Assembly (NCBI GenBank): GCA_030042795.1
Contig: JASHYZ010000586.1
Span: forward strand, 1-8,071
Origin: Terriglobia bacterium
GTDB taxonomy: Bacteria; Acidobacteriota; Terriglobia; UBA7540
Length of the DNA stretch: 8,071 nt
Direction: 5' to 3'
Below the pieces are notes generated by a model. It was not told where the DNA came from. It worked only from the letters and a program-made list of their open reading frames with translations, and ran no database searches. The translations under genes were made by a program, and so were the position numbers. This document shows positions 1 through 6,949 of the stretch, in pieces. Numbering within the stretch: position 1 is the stretch's first letter; every line of letters starts with the position of its first letter.

Positions 1-797
1 GTTATGTCTACCAACAGGTCCGGCGCACCTCTGCCCCGGTGGTGGTGGCGCCGAAATTCAGTCCCGTGGTAGTAGCTGCGGCTCCGCTCGGGTTGGGGGT
101 TCGCCTCAAAGCTTCTGACCTTCGGATTCTTGACTGGCCTTTGGGACAGCAGCCGGCGGGGTCTTTCAGCCGCATCGACGATTGCGTAGACCGGGCGCTC
201 ATCACGCCGGTCGTGGCGAACGAAGTCATCCTCGATCAGAAGCTGGCGCGCCGGGAAGCCGGTGCGGGCTTGCCGGCAGCAATCCCGGAAGGCATGCGCG
301 CGGTTTCCATTCGAGTTGACGATGTCATCGCGGTAGCCGGGTTCGTACAGCCGGGAACCATGGTGGACGTGATGGTGACGGGCGACCCTTCGATGACCGG
401 GCAACCGGGGATCTCGATGACCCGCACGTTTCTGGAAGATGTTCGCGTCCTGGCCACCGGCCAACAGGTGCAACAGGACACCACCGGAAAACCCCAGGCC
501 GCAACCGTAGTAACACTCCTGGTGACGCCCGAGCAGGCAAATCTTCTGGCGCTTGCGGCCACCAATGGAAAGATCCATCTGGCGTTGCGCAATACAATTG
601 ACACCAAAGAAGTAAACCCGGCGGCTGCCTACACTTCAAGCCTTTTCTTGCACGCTCCGCAGCCCGCCGTTGCTGAGAAGGTGGTGGCTGCGTCTCGTGC
701 GACCCCCGCTAGCCCCGCTCCAGCTCCGTATGTGATGGAAGTGATCCGCGGCGACAAGTTGGAAAGCCAGACATTTCCGAATAAGACAGGCCAATAG
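1..797 (+). CDS. cpaB: CpaB/RcpC Flp pilus assembly protein (5' partial)
   Basis: Periplasmic, inner-membrane-anchored Tad pilus protein that works with the secretin CpaC. The reading frame is open to the left edge (first full codon at base 3), so the N-terminal membrane anchor is missing; the GTG at 39 is an internal valine, not the start. About 264 residues are visible. A SAF-type domain begins near visible residue 20 (VVVAAAPLGLGVRLKASDL, then a DWP motif). The core family block follows: a GAGLPAAIPEGMRAVSI stretch and AGFVQPGTMVDVMVTG, then a TLLVTPEQANLLALA helix. An Ala/Pro-rich linker leads to a C-terminal EVIRGDK motif that is typical of CpaB. The TAG stop is 10 nt before cpaC. Family assignment is firm from motifs and position; the exact contact with the secretin is known from the family, not seen here. 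Confidence 0.93.
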   Translation, partial: YVYQQVRRTSAPVVVAPKFSPVVVAAAPLGLGVRLKASDLRILDWPLGQQPAGSFSRIDDCVDRALITPVVANEVILDQKLARREAGAGLPAAIPEGMRAVSIRVDDVIAVAGFVQPGTMVDVMVTGDPSMTGQPGISMTRTFLEDVRVLATGQQVQQDTTGKPQAATVVTLLVTPEQANLLALAATNGKIHLALRNTIDTKEVNPAAAYTSSLFLHAPQPAVAEKVVAASRATPASPAPAPYVMEVIRGDKLESQTFPNKTGQ

Positions 798-807
798 ACA
801 AAGAGCA

Positions 808-2283
808 ATGCCGCGACCCGCCACAAACAGCCGCTCACTCCAAGGGGTGCGAAGGTTTCGTGTGTGGGTTTTAGTTGCAGGCCTGATCGGTGTCAGTCCG
901 TCTCATGCTCTCTGCGCTGCAGGGTCAAGGCCGGCGCGACAAACGGCAGCGGAGGCGCAGCAGAGCGCGGCGGCCCAACCGACTTCATCCGTTGAGACCT
1001 TGCATCTCTTGTCCGGACGATCCCTGGTGATAACTTCACCGGCGCGGATCAAGCGCGTTTCCGTAGCTGACCCCGCTGTGCTGGACGCCATCGCGGTGAA
1101 TCCCAATCAACTTTTGCTTAATGGTAAGGCTCCCGGTGCGGCTTCGCTGGTGATCTGGGACGAAACCGGCCAAAGCCAGACCTTCGACGCGTACGTGGAC
1201 CTGGACGTGTCGGGTCTCAGATCGCAAATCCGCCAGGTATTGCCCAACGAACCAGTGTCGGTGGATGCCCAAGGCAGCGTGGTGACACTCTCCGGGCGAG
1301 TCTCCTCACAAGCCGTGGCGGACCGCGTCACTCAGATCGCCCAGGCCATGGTTCCCAAGAAGGAGGACGTGGTGAGCCTGCTGGAGGTGCCGGCGGCGCC
1401 TACCACGGGCGAGGTGCTGCTCGCGGTCAAGTTCGCCGATGTGAACCGCTCCACCCTGAGTCAGTTGGGAGTGAATCTGTTCAGCACATCCAACAAACTT
1501 CCCTTCAGCACTTCAACAGGCCAGTTCTCGCCGCCTACCGTGCAATCAAACACAACCGTTGCGGGAAACGGCACCACGACCACGGGCACACCGGCCGTCA
1601 GTTCGAGTGGCGTTCCTATCACCCTGACTCAGTTGCTGAATATCTTCATCTTTCGCCCAGACCTCAACCTGGGAGCCACCATCCAGGCGCTCGAGGAGAA
1701 GAATCTCCTTCAGATTTTGGCTGAACCGAACGTGCTGGCGGAAACCGGCAAGGAGGCAAGCTTCGTGGATGGCGGACAGTTTCCCTATCCTGTCGTCCAG
1801 GGGGCCACCGGGGGCGTGCCGGTGGTCACGATCCAATTTCGGGAGTTCGGCGTCAAGCTGGTTTTTACACCCGTAATAACCCCAGACGGGCTGATTCACC
1901 TCAAGGTGGCTCCCGAAGTAAGTTCGTTGGATTTCACCAACGCGCTGACGATTCAAGGTTTCACAATTCCCTCTCTGATCACCAGGCGGGTTGAATCCGA
2001 GATGATCTTGAAAGATGGGCAAAGCTTCGTGATTGCCGGTCTGGTGAACAACCAGGTCACCGAGGAGTTCCAAAAAATTCCCGGACTTGGGGATCTCCCG
2101 ATTCTGGGAAAGTTCTTTAAGAGCCGTTCCATCAGTAAGAGCGATGACGAGCTCCTGGTGATGGTGACCCCTCGGATTGTTCACATGAACGCGCCGCCGC
2201 CGCAACCATCGCCTCCGCACTTCCCAGACTCATTTATGCCTCCGTTGCCGGGTGAAAAACCGCTGTCGGGAGGCGCGAAATGA
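808..2283 (+). CDS. cpaC: CpaC/RcpA outer-membrane secretin of the Tad pilus
   Basis: Forms the outer-membrane channel through which the Flp pilus emerges. It has 491 residues, normal for the family. The basic N-terminus and hydrophobic stretch VWVLVAGLIGV (residues 19-29) form a Sec signal peptide, probably cleaved near residues 33-38. Residues ~62-131 match the pilus-secretin N-terminal domain (LHLLSGRSLVI..RIKRVSVADP). Residues ~134-195 look like a BON-type domain (VDAQGSVVTLSGRV). The secretin core covers ~203-458: LQILAEPNVLAETGKEASFV, then GGQFPYPV, then FGVKLVFTPVI, ending in the signature KIPGLGDLPILGKFF (423-437) and LLVMVTPRIV (449-458). A Ser/Thr/Gly-rich low-complexity stretch lies at ~225-268 and a proline-rich tail at 461-482. 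The start ATG has only a weak AAAGAG-like ribosome site, so coupling to cpaB is likely. The TGA stop overlaps an ATG (ATGA). Confidence 0.96.
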   Translation: MPRPATNSRSLQGVRRFRVWVLVAGLIGVSPSHALCAAGSRPARQTAAEAQQSAAAQPTSSVETLHLLSGRSLVITSPARIKRVSVADPAVLDAIAVNPNQLLLNGKAPGAASLVIWDETGQSQTFDAYVDLDVSGLRSQIRQVLPNEPVSVDAQGSVVTLSGRVSSQAVADRVTQIAQAMVPKKEDVVSLLEVPAAPTTGEVLLAVKFADVNRSTLSQLGVNLFSTSNKLPFSTSTGQFSPPTVQSNTTVAGNGTTTTGTPAVSSSGVPITLTQLLNIFIFRPDLNLGATIQALEEKNLLQILAEPNVLAETGKEASFVDGGQFPYPVVQGATGGVPVVTIQFREFGVKLVFTPVITPDGLIHLKVAPEVSSLDFTNALTIQGFTIPSLITRRVESEMILKDGQSFVIAGLVNNQVTEEFQKIPGLGDLPILGKFFKSRSISKSDDELLVMVTPRIVHMNAPPPQPSPPHFPDSFMPPLPGEKPLSGGAK

Positions 2284-2315
2284 GCGGCCAGAACTGCGGG
2301 TGGCGGGAAGGCGCG

Positions 2316-2321
2316 AGGAGG
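2316..2321 (+). promoter_or_regulatory. Strong ribosome binding site for cpaE
   Basis: A perfect AGGAGG lies 8 nt before the ATG at 2330. It favours that ATG over the upstream in-frame GTG at 2252, which sits inside the end of cpaC and has no comparable site. Confidence 0.75.
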
Positions 2322-2329
2322 TTTTGGGA

Positions 2330-3508
2330 ATGGTGACAGCAGGGGTTGCCAGCACGGACGTGAAGAGCGCTGCATATTTGCTGGCGTCTTTGCAGCAAAC
2401 CGGATTGGTGCAATCTGTCCTTGAATGGACTTTGCCCGCGGCGCAAGTGCCAGATTCGCCGGAGTCCGTGCCCGACGTCGTGCTGGTAGAACTCGCACGT
2501 GACTCGCAGACCCCGCTGGCCTTTGCCGCCCAGTTGTACCGCGTTCGTCCCTCCGTTTGCATCATCGCCTGCTCAACGCTGGAGCAGCCGAGTCCCGACC
2601 TGTTGATGCAGGCGATGCGCAGTGGAGTGCGGGAGTTCCTGCCACAACCCGTAGACCCCCTGGCGCTTCGCGAGACCTTGGAACGTTTGATTAAGGAGCG
2701 CCCTCTGGCGCACAGCACTGCAGAGAAGCTCGTTGTGATCATGGGAGCGAAGGGCGGCGTCGGCACCACCACGATCGCGGTCAATCTGGGAGTTCAATTG
2801 GCGCAGGTCACCGAGAAGCGGGTGGCCTTGCTCGATTTCGGACGTCCGCTAGGGCACGTTTCTCTGCTGCTGGACCTTCAAACCCGGTTTGGGCTGAGGG
2901 ACGCCCTCGAGAACCTGGACCGCCTGGACAACCACTTCTTCGGAGGGCTCCTCACCACTCACAAGAGCGGTTTACAGGTCCTGGCCGGCACGTCGAATCC
3001 GGACGTGTGGCAGGGTACCTCCGTCACCGCTCTGGCGCGGGTGATGAACGTGGCGCAAAGCGCCGCTGACTTTGTAGTGGCGGATGCCGGCTCCTTCCTT
3101 TCGTCCGAGTGGGCGCCCGCTCTGCGATTGGCGCGGTTCGTCATTCCGGTGGCGGAAACCGACGTACCGGCGCTCTGGTCACTCGAGCGCCAACTCGGTG
3201 TGCTGCGCGCCGCCGGTCTTGATTCGGAACGATTCCGCATCATCGTCAATCGATGGCACCGCAGTGACGACGAGGCCTTGGAAGCGTTCGAAAAGAAGGT
3301 GCAGCAGCCCATCTTCGCGCGTTTGCCGAACGATTTCCGACAGGTGAGCGAGGCCGTGAATTTGGGTACGGCGCTGTCGCGGAGCAGCAACGACCCCTTG
3401 GTATCAAAGTTTCGCAGGCTGGCTTTTGAGTGCGCCGGCGTTCAGCAGGAACCGGAAGGCAAGCGCGGACCTCTGCGGGGTTTGTTCACCTCCTCGGCAA
3501 AGTCATAA
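2330..3508 (+). CDS. cpaE: CpaE/TadZ pilus localisation ATPase (pseudoreceiver + MinD-like)
   Basis: TadZ-type protein of 392 residues that, in studied members, sits at the cell pole or assembly site and recruits the TadA ATPase. I chose the ATG at 2330 because a perfect AGGAGG precedes it and because the first beta strand of the receiver fold (VTAGVAST) begins right after it. The longer GTG start at 2252 would add 26 basic residues overlapping cpaC. Residues ~1-118 form a receiver-like domain in which the usual phospho-acceptor Asp appears to be Glu54 (DVVLVEL) and the strand-5 Lys appears to be Gln106 (FLPQPVD), so phosphorylation is unlikely. Residues ~133-370 are a ParA/MinD-like ATPase with deviant Walker A KGGVGTTT (141-148). 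The signature lysine is kept, but Thr replaces the usual GK lysine, which is common in CpaE proteins. A Walker B-like strand is FVVADAG (248-254). The TAA is followed 3 nt later by cpaF. Confidence 0.92.
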   Translation: MVTAGVASTDVKSAAYLLASLQQTGLVQSVLEWTLPAAQVPDSPESVPDVVLVELARDSQTPLAFAAQLYRVRPSVCIIACSTLEQPSPDLLMQAMRSGVREFLPQPVDPLALRETLERLIKERPLAHSTAEKLVVIMGAKGGVGTTTIAVNLGVQLAQVTEKRVALLDFGRPLGHVSLLLDLQTRFGLRDALENLDRLDNHFFGGLLTTHKSGLQVLAGTSNPDVWQGTSVTALARVMNVAQSAADFVVADAGSFLSSEWAPALRLARFVIPVAETDVPALWSLERQLGVLRAAGLDSERFRIIVNRWHRSDDEALEAFEKKVQQPIFARLPNDFRQVSEAVNLGTALSRSSNDPLVSKFRRLAFECAGVQQEPEGKRGPLRGLFTSSAKS

Positions 3509-3511
3509 CCT

Positions 3512-4804
3512 ATGGCAACCACCACACCAACGCGCCCCGATTTCGCCGGAGTAAAGGCGGCCATTCACCGCAAACTGATTCAGAGATTGAATCTGGACCG
3601 CGTCACGCAATTGGGCCGCGACGCCGTTCGGGCTGAAGTAGGACAAATCGTTGAGAACCTGGCGGCGGCCGAAAGCACGCCCATGACCCTGCAGGAGCGG
3701 GAGCGTCTCTCTCAGGAAGTTCTCGACGAGGTCTTCGGACTGGGGCCGCTGGAGCCGCTGCTGAAAGACCCCTCTGTCTCCGACATCCTGGTGAACGCCT
3801 TTAACAGCATCTATGTGGAGAGAAAGGGGCTGTTGGAACGGACGCCCGTGCAGTTCCGTGATGACAACCACCTGCTGTCGATCATTGACCGGATCGTTTC
3901 CGCGGTTGGGCGCCGGGTGGATGAATCCTCGCCCATGGTGGACGCCCGCCTGGCTGACGGCTCCCGCGTGAACGCCATTATCCCGCCGCTGGCCATCGAC
4001 GGGCCGTGCCTTTCCATCCGTCGGTTCGCAAGGGACCCTCTGAAGGCCGACGATCTGATCAAGACGCACTCGCTGACGGCCGCTATGTTGGAGCTTCTTC
4101 GCGGCTTTGTTTACGCGCGCTTGAACATCCTGGTATCGGGCGGCACGGGCGCCGGAAAGACGACGATGCTCAACGTCCTCTCGTCGTTCATTTCCAACCG
4201 CGAGCGCATTATCACCATCGAGGATGCCGCCGAACTGCAGCTTCAACAGGATCACGTGGTGCGCCTGGAAACCCGGCCGCCGAACGTGGAGGGAAAGGGA
4301 GCCGTTCGCCAGAGACAGCTCCTGGTGAACAGCCTCCGCATGCGGCCCGACCGCATCATTGTGGGCGAGGTTCGTGCCGAAGAGGCGCTCGACATGCTGC
4401 AGGCGATGAATACGGGCCACGATGGGTCGATCGCCACGATTCACGCCAACTCTCCCCGCGATGCGTTGGGGCGCTTGGAAACGATGCTGGCCATGGCCAA
4501 CTTGAACCTGCCGGAAGTGGCTACTCGCCGGCAGATCGCTTCGGCGATTGAGGTTGTGGTGCAGGTCAGCCGCCTGAGCGACGGTTCACGCAAGGTGCTC
4601 AACATTACCGAGATTACCGGTATGGAGGGCCAGGTGATCAGCATGCAAGACATTTTCGTGTTCAAAAAAACAGGGATCGGAGAAAACGGCGTGGTGCTGG
4701 GCGAGTTTGTTCCGACAGGCATTCGCTCCCGATTCACGGAGCGCTTGCTGAGCTCGGGCGTCAGGCTGCCCGCTGGCATTTTCGACCCCACGAAAATCCA
4801 TTAG
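3512..4804 (+). CDS. cpaF: CpaF/TadA pilus secretion ATPase
   Basis: Cytoplasmic hexameric GspE/VirB11-family ATPase that powers Flp pilus assembly. It has 430 residues, a usual length for TadA. Residues ~15-110 are the N-terminal helical region ([25 protein letters not shown]). All catalytic motifs are intact: Walker A GGTGAGKT (210-217), Asp box [12 protein letters not shown] (231-242), Walker B region [11 protein letters not shown] (278-288) and His box [14 protein letters not shown] (301-314). The C-terminus has VFKKTGIG and [12 protein letters not shown], as in other CpaF proteins. The start ATG is 3 nt after the cpaE stop and has no visible Shine-Dalgarno, so translation probably depends on coupling to cpaE. 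It is followed by tadB after 14 nt. Identification is secure. Confidence 0.97.
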   Translation: MATTTPTRPDFAGVKAAIHRKLIQRLNLDRVTQLGRDAVRAEVGQIVENLAAAESTPMTLQERERLSQEVLDEVFGLGPLEPLLKDPSVSDILVNAFNSIYVERKGLLERTPVQFRDDNHLLSIIDRIVSAVGRRVDESSPMVDARLADGSRVNAIIPPLAIDGPCLSIRRFARDPLKADDLIKTHSLTAAMLELLRGFVYARLNILVSGGTGAGKTTMLNVLSSFISNRERIITIEDAAELQLQQDHVVRLETRPPNVEGKGAVRQRQLLVNSLRMRPDRIIVGEVRAEEALDMLQAMNTGHDGSIATIHANSPRDALGRLETMLAMANLNLPEVATRRQIASAIEVVVQVSRLSDGSRKVLNITEITGMEGQVISMQDIFVFKKTGIGENGVVLGEFVPTGIRSRFTERLLSSGVRLPAGIFDPTKIH

Positions 4805-4818
4805 AGCAGGATCGTGCG

Positions 4819-5790
4819 ATGCAATTGCTGTTGGCAGGTCTCACATTCTTGATTGTCGCCATGCTTGCGGCGGTGGTCTTTCTGATGGCCAACCGCCGGG
4901 CCCCGAGCGCGGTCCGCACCCGCCTGGAGGCGCTCGAAAAAGGAGCTGCCAAGGGTAACGTCGCGGTCGCGGCCAGGACCGACCTTGTGCGCGACGAGTC
5001 ATTCAGCGACGTGCCAGGCCTGCACAAATTGCTAACGCGCTGGTCGTGGTCGGCGAGGCTTCGAGACTGGATTGGCCAGGCCGGGATGACCGTCAAGCCC
5101 GGCAAGCTAATCCTGGTGAGCGGCGTGCTGGGTCTCGGCGCGGGCGTCCTGGCTCAGCACCTGTACGCGAGCCCGTTTGTTCCGGTTCCTGTAACCGCGG
5201 CGGCGGCCTTTGTTCCTCTGGGAGCCGTTTTGGTGAAGCGTTCACGCCGGTTGTATGCATTTGAGAAAGGGTTTCCTGAAGCGATTGACTTGCTGGCGCG
5301 CTCGGTACGCGCCGGGTACTCGTTTTCTACGGGGTTGGAGGTTGTTGCCAACGAGTTGTCGGACCCGGTCGCCGGAGAATTCCGGGCGACTTTTGATGAA
5401 CAAAATTTTGGTCTGCCCCTCAGAGACGCCTTTCTAAACCTCAGCGCTCGCGTGCCCATCATCGACGTGCGCTTCTTTGTGACTGCTATTTTGATTCACA
5501 AGGAGACCGGCGGCAATCTGGCCGAGATACTGGACAATCTCGCCCACGTCATTCGGGAGCGTTTCCGCATTGTGGGCGAGGTGCGCACTCGCACAGCGCA
5601 GGGCCGCATGACGGCAGGCGTCCTGATCGCTTTGCCGCCCGCCATGCTGGTGGTATTGCGAGTGGTCAATCCAGATTACGTGAACCTGCTCTTCACCGAC
5701 CCTTGGGGGGCTTACATGCTGGGCGGAGCCGCCATCATGCAGGTGATCGGCGCCCTCGTGCTTTGGAAGATTGTGAACATCGCGGTTTAA
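4819..5790 (+). CDS. tadB: TadB inner-membrane platform protein (T2SSF family)
   Basis: Integral membrane platform subunit that couples the TadA motor to pilin extrusion. It has 323 residues. There is an N-terminal span at ~3-23 and a cytoplasmic linker to ~95 (it includes LRDWIGQAGM, a motif typical of these proteins). A hydrophobic pair follows at ~97-113 and ~120-138. The cytoplasmic T2SSF domain covers ~150-255, with FPEAIDLLARSVRAGYSF and the ETGGNLAEILDNLAHVIRER helix. Two spans lie at the C-terminus (~265-282 and ~297-320). An AGGA at 4808-4811, 7 nt before the ATG, serves as ribosome binding site. Placement between cpaF and a second T2SSF protein fixes it as TadB rather than TadC. Confidence 0.95.
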   Translation: MQLLLAGLTFLIVAMLAAVVFLMANRRAPSAVRTRLEALEKGAAKGNVAVAARTDLVRDESFSDVPGLHKLLTRWSWSARLRDWIGQAGMTVKPGKLILVSGVLGLGAGVLAQHLYASPFVPVPVTAAAAFVPLGAVLVKRSRRLYAFEKGFPEAIDLLARSVRAGYSFSTGLEVVANELSDPVAGEFRATFDEQNFGLPLRDAFLNLSARVPIIDVRFFVTAILIHKETGGNLAEILDNLAHVIRERFRIVGEVRTRTAQGRMTAGVLIALPPAMLVVLRVVNPDYVNLLFTDPWGAYMLGGAAIMQVIGALVLWKIVNIAV

Positions 5791-5811
5791 GACTCTGAGC
5801 GGAGTTCTGAC

Positions 5812-6729
5812 ATGTCCTGGGCGGTCACGGTGGTCACATTCTTGTCGGTGGGGGTGATCGTGCTGGCGCTCGCATACGCCTTCTCCACCACCACGAACGT
5901 GCCTGTCACCGATCGCCTCCGCCGGCTCTGGCATCCGCCGGCCACCGCCCGGACAGGCTTCAGGGAGAAGCAGAAGGAGAGGCTGCAGCGCGCGCTCTCC
6001 GACATGGGGAAGATTCTGCCGGCCTCCCCAAAGCAGGTTTCGCGCACCGAGCGCCTCATGGCCCGCGCGGGTTACCGGCGTCCGGAAGCGGTTGCTATTA
6101 TGCGGGGCGCGAAAGTGCTCTTGCCGGTTGCTCTCGTGGGTTTGGTCTATTTCACGAACCTTTATGAGTCGAGCCCGCTTTTCATTTTGGGATTCGCCGG
6201 TCTCGTGGGCTACATGGCGCCGGAGTTTTGGTTGACGCGCCACATCAGGAACCGCCAGGAGATTATTCGCCTGTCGCTGCCGGATTTTCTCGATCTCCTG
6301 GTGATCTGCGTGGAAGCCGGATTGGGGCTTGATCAGGCGCTGATGCGCGTCAGCCAGGAACTTAAGGTGGCCCACCCCCAATTGTGTGATGAACTCGACC
6401 TCTCCAACGCTGAGATTCGAGTTGGGAGGAGCCGGGTGGAGGCCCTGCGGGAACTCGGCCAGCGGACCGGAGTAGAGGAGATCAAGTCGCTCGTGGCGAT
6501 GCTGCTTCAGACCGAACGCTTCGGCACCAGTGTGGCTCAGTCGCTGCGCGTTCACTCCGACGAGCTGCGCACCAAGCGCCGCCAGCGCGCTGAGGAGCTG
6601 GCCGCCAAAACCACCGTCAAAATGGTGCCTGCGCTGGTGTTCTTTATCATGCCGGCGCTATTCATTGTGATTCTGGGCCCTGCGGTCATTAGCCTGGCTC
6701 GCAGTTTCGGCCCCATCTTTCAAAAATGA
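5812..6729 (+). CDS. tadC: TadC inner-membrane platform protein (T2SSF family)
   Basis: Second platform subunit, thought to pair with TadB around the TadA ATPase. It has 305 residues. An N-terminal span at ~5-23 is followed by a basic cytoplasmic stretch (~35-100) with RLMARAGYRRPEA, then two hydrophobic spans (~101-117 and ~121-140). The T2SSF domain covers ~150-265, with LPDFLDLLVICVEAGLGLDQAL, the feature that distinguishes TadC-type from TadB-type proteins, and LLQTERFGTSVAQSLRVHSDELR. A last span is at ~271-297. The start ATG has GGAG at 5801-5804, 7 nt upstream. It lies 21 nt after tadB. A hairpin begins at the first base after its TGA. Confidence 0.95.
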   Translation: MSWAVTVVTFLSVGVIVLALAYAFSTTTNVPVTDRLRRLWHPPATARTGFREKQKERLQRALSDMGKILPASPKQVSRTERLMARAGYRRPEAVAIMRGAKVLLPVALVGLVYFTNLYESSPLFILGFAGLVGYMAPEFWLTRHIRNRQEIIRLSLPDFLDLLVICVEAGLGLDQALMRVSQELKVAHPQLCDELDLSNAEIRVGRSRVEALRELGQRTGVEEIKSLVAMLLQTERFGTSVAQSLRVHSDELRTKRRQRAEELAAKTTVKMVPALVFFIMPALFIVILGPAVISLARSFGPIFQK

Positions 6730-6746
6730 CCCGCATTGCATGCGGG
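6730..6746 (+). other. Hairpin immediately after the tadC stop
   Basis: CCCGCA (6730-6735) and TGCGGG (6741-6746) can form a 6-bp GC-rich stem with a 5-nt loop, starting one base after the tadC TGA. No run of T follows (the next bases are CGAGGAAA), so it is not a typical Rho-independent terminator. It could stabilise the 3' end of a processed tad transcript or partly attenuate the downstream genes; function is inferred. Confidence 0.5.
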
Positions 6747-6787
6747 CGAGGAAACAACCGGCTGCGGTGCGGCCGGAAAATCACAAG

Positions 6788-6793
6788 AAGGAG
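6788..6793 (+). promoter_or_regulatory. Ribosome binding site of the 31-residue microprotein
   Basis: AAGGAG inside a longer purine run, 7 nt before the ATG at 6801. It is one of the two best Shine-Dalgarno matches in the window and is the main evidence that the very short ORF after it is translated. Confidence 0.7.
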
Positions 6794-6800
6794 AAGTGCT

Positions 6801-6896
6801 ATGGACCTCACAACCTATCGAATCATCTCCGGAATCGGCGCGGTCATCGTGCTGTTCATCATCATCTGGCGCAGGAAGCGCAAGGCGGCCGAGTAG
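6801..6896 (+). CDS. 31-residue single-span membrane microprotein
   Basis: A very short ORF of 31 codons ending in TAG. The protein starts MDLTTYRIIS, continues with one uninterrupted hydrophobic segment (~8-23, rich in Ile, Val and Gly), and ends in a strongly basic tail WRRKRKAAE. By the positive-inside rule this predicts N-outside, C-inside topology with RRKRK at the cytoplasmic face. There is no signal cleavage site and no prepilin peptidase motif (no G-[FE] with conserved E5 after a basic leader), so it is not a Flp pilin. The strong AAGGAG 7 nt upstream and its place between tadC and the DUF192 gene support a real gene. I do not recognise a family. A role with the TadB/TadC platform or the membrane is only inferred from location. 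Confidence 0.7.
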   Translation: MDLTTYRIISGIGAVIVLFIIIWRRKRKAAE

Positions 6897-6949
6897 GCGA
6901 CTGGAATCGAAGTTCTAGCAGAAGCAGAAACGGTTCTCGATGGTGAAGC

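Noticed and set aside
1546..2220. A 224-codon open frame on the minus strand opposite cpaC
   Set aside because: It lies fully inside the secretin coding region and its translation shows no family motif.
2252..2329. Longer cpaE start at GTG 2252
   Set aside because: It would add 26 basic residues overlapping the cpaC end. The ATG at 2330 has a perfect AGGAGG and matches where the receiver fold begins.
3503..4444. A 313-codon open frame on the minus strand opposite cpaF
   Set aside because: It mirrors the intact cpaF gene, has no ribosome site I can support, and its product looks compositional rather than folded.
5434..6555. A 373-codon open frame on the minus strand opposite tadB/tadC
   Set aside because: The product is rich in His, Gln and Arg with no recognisable motif. 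It lies opposite well-conserved tadB/tadC coding sequence and is explained by GC-rich third codon positions.
6801..6896. Microprotein as a Flp pilin or a CcoQ-like oxidase subunit
   Set aside because: It lacks the basic leader and the prepilin cleavage motif of Flp. The MDxxTxR start and basic tail resemble CcoQ superficially, but no cytochrome oxidase genes are nearby and such short membrane proteins converge easily.
6736..6946. Two short open frames of 60 and 68 codons overlapping the microprotein
   Set aside because: They are in other frames, Ser/Arg-rich and without ribosome sites, while the 31-codon frame has a strong site and a clear membrane segment.
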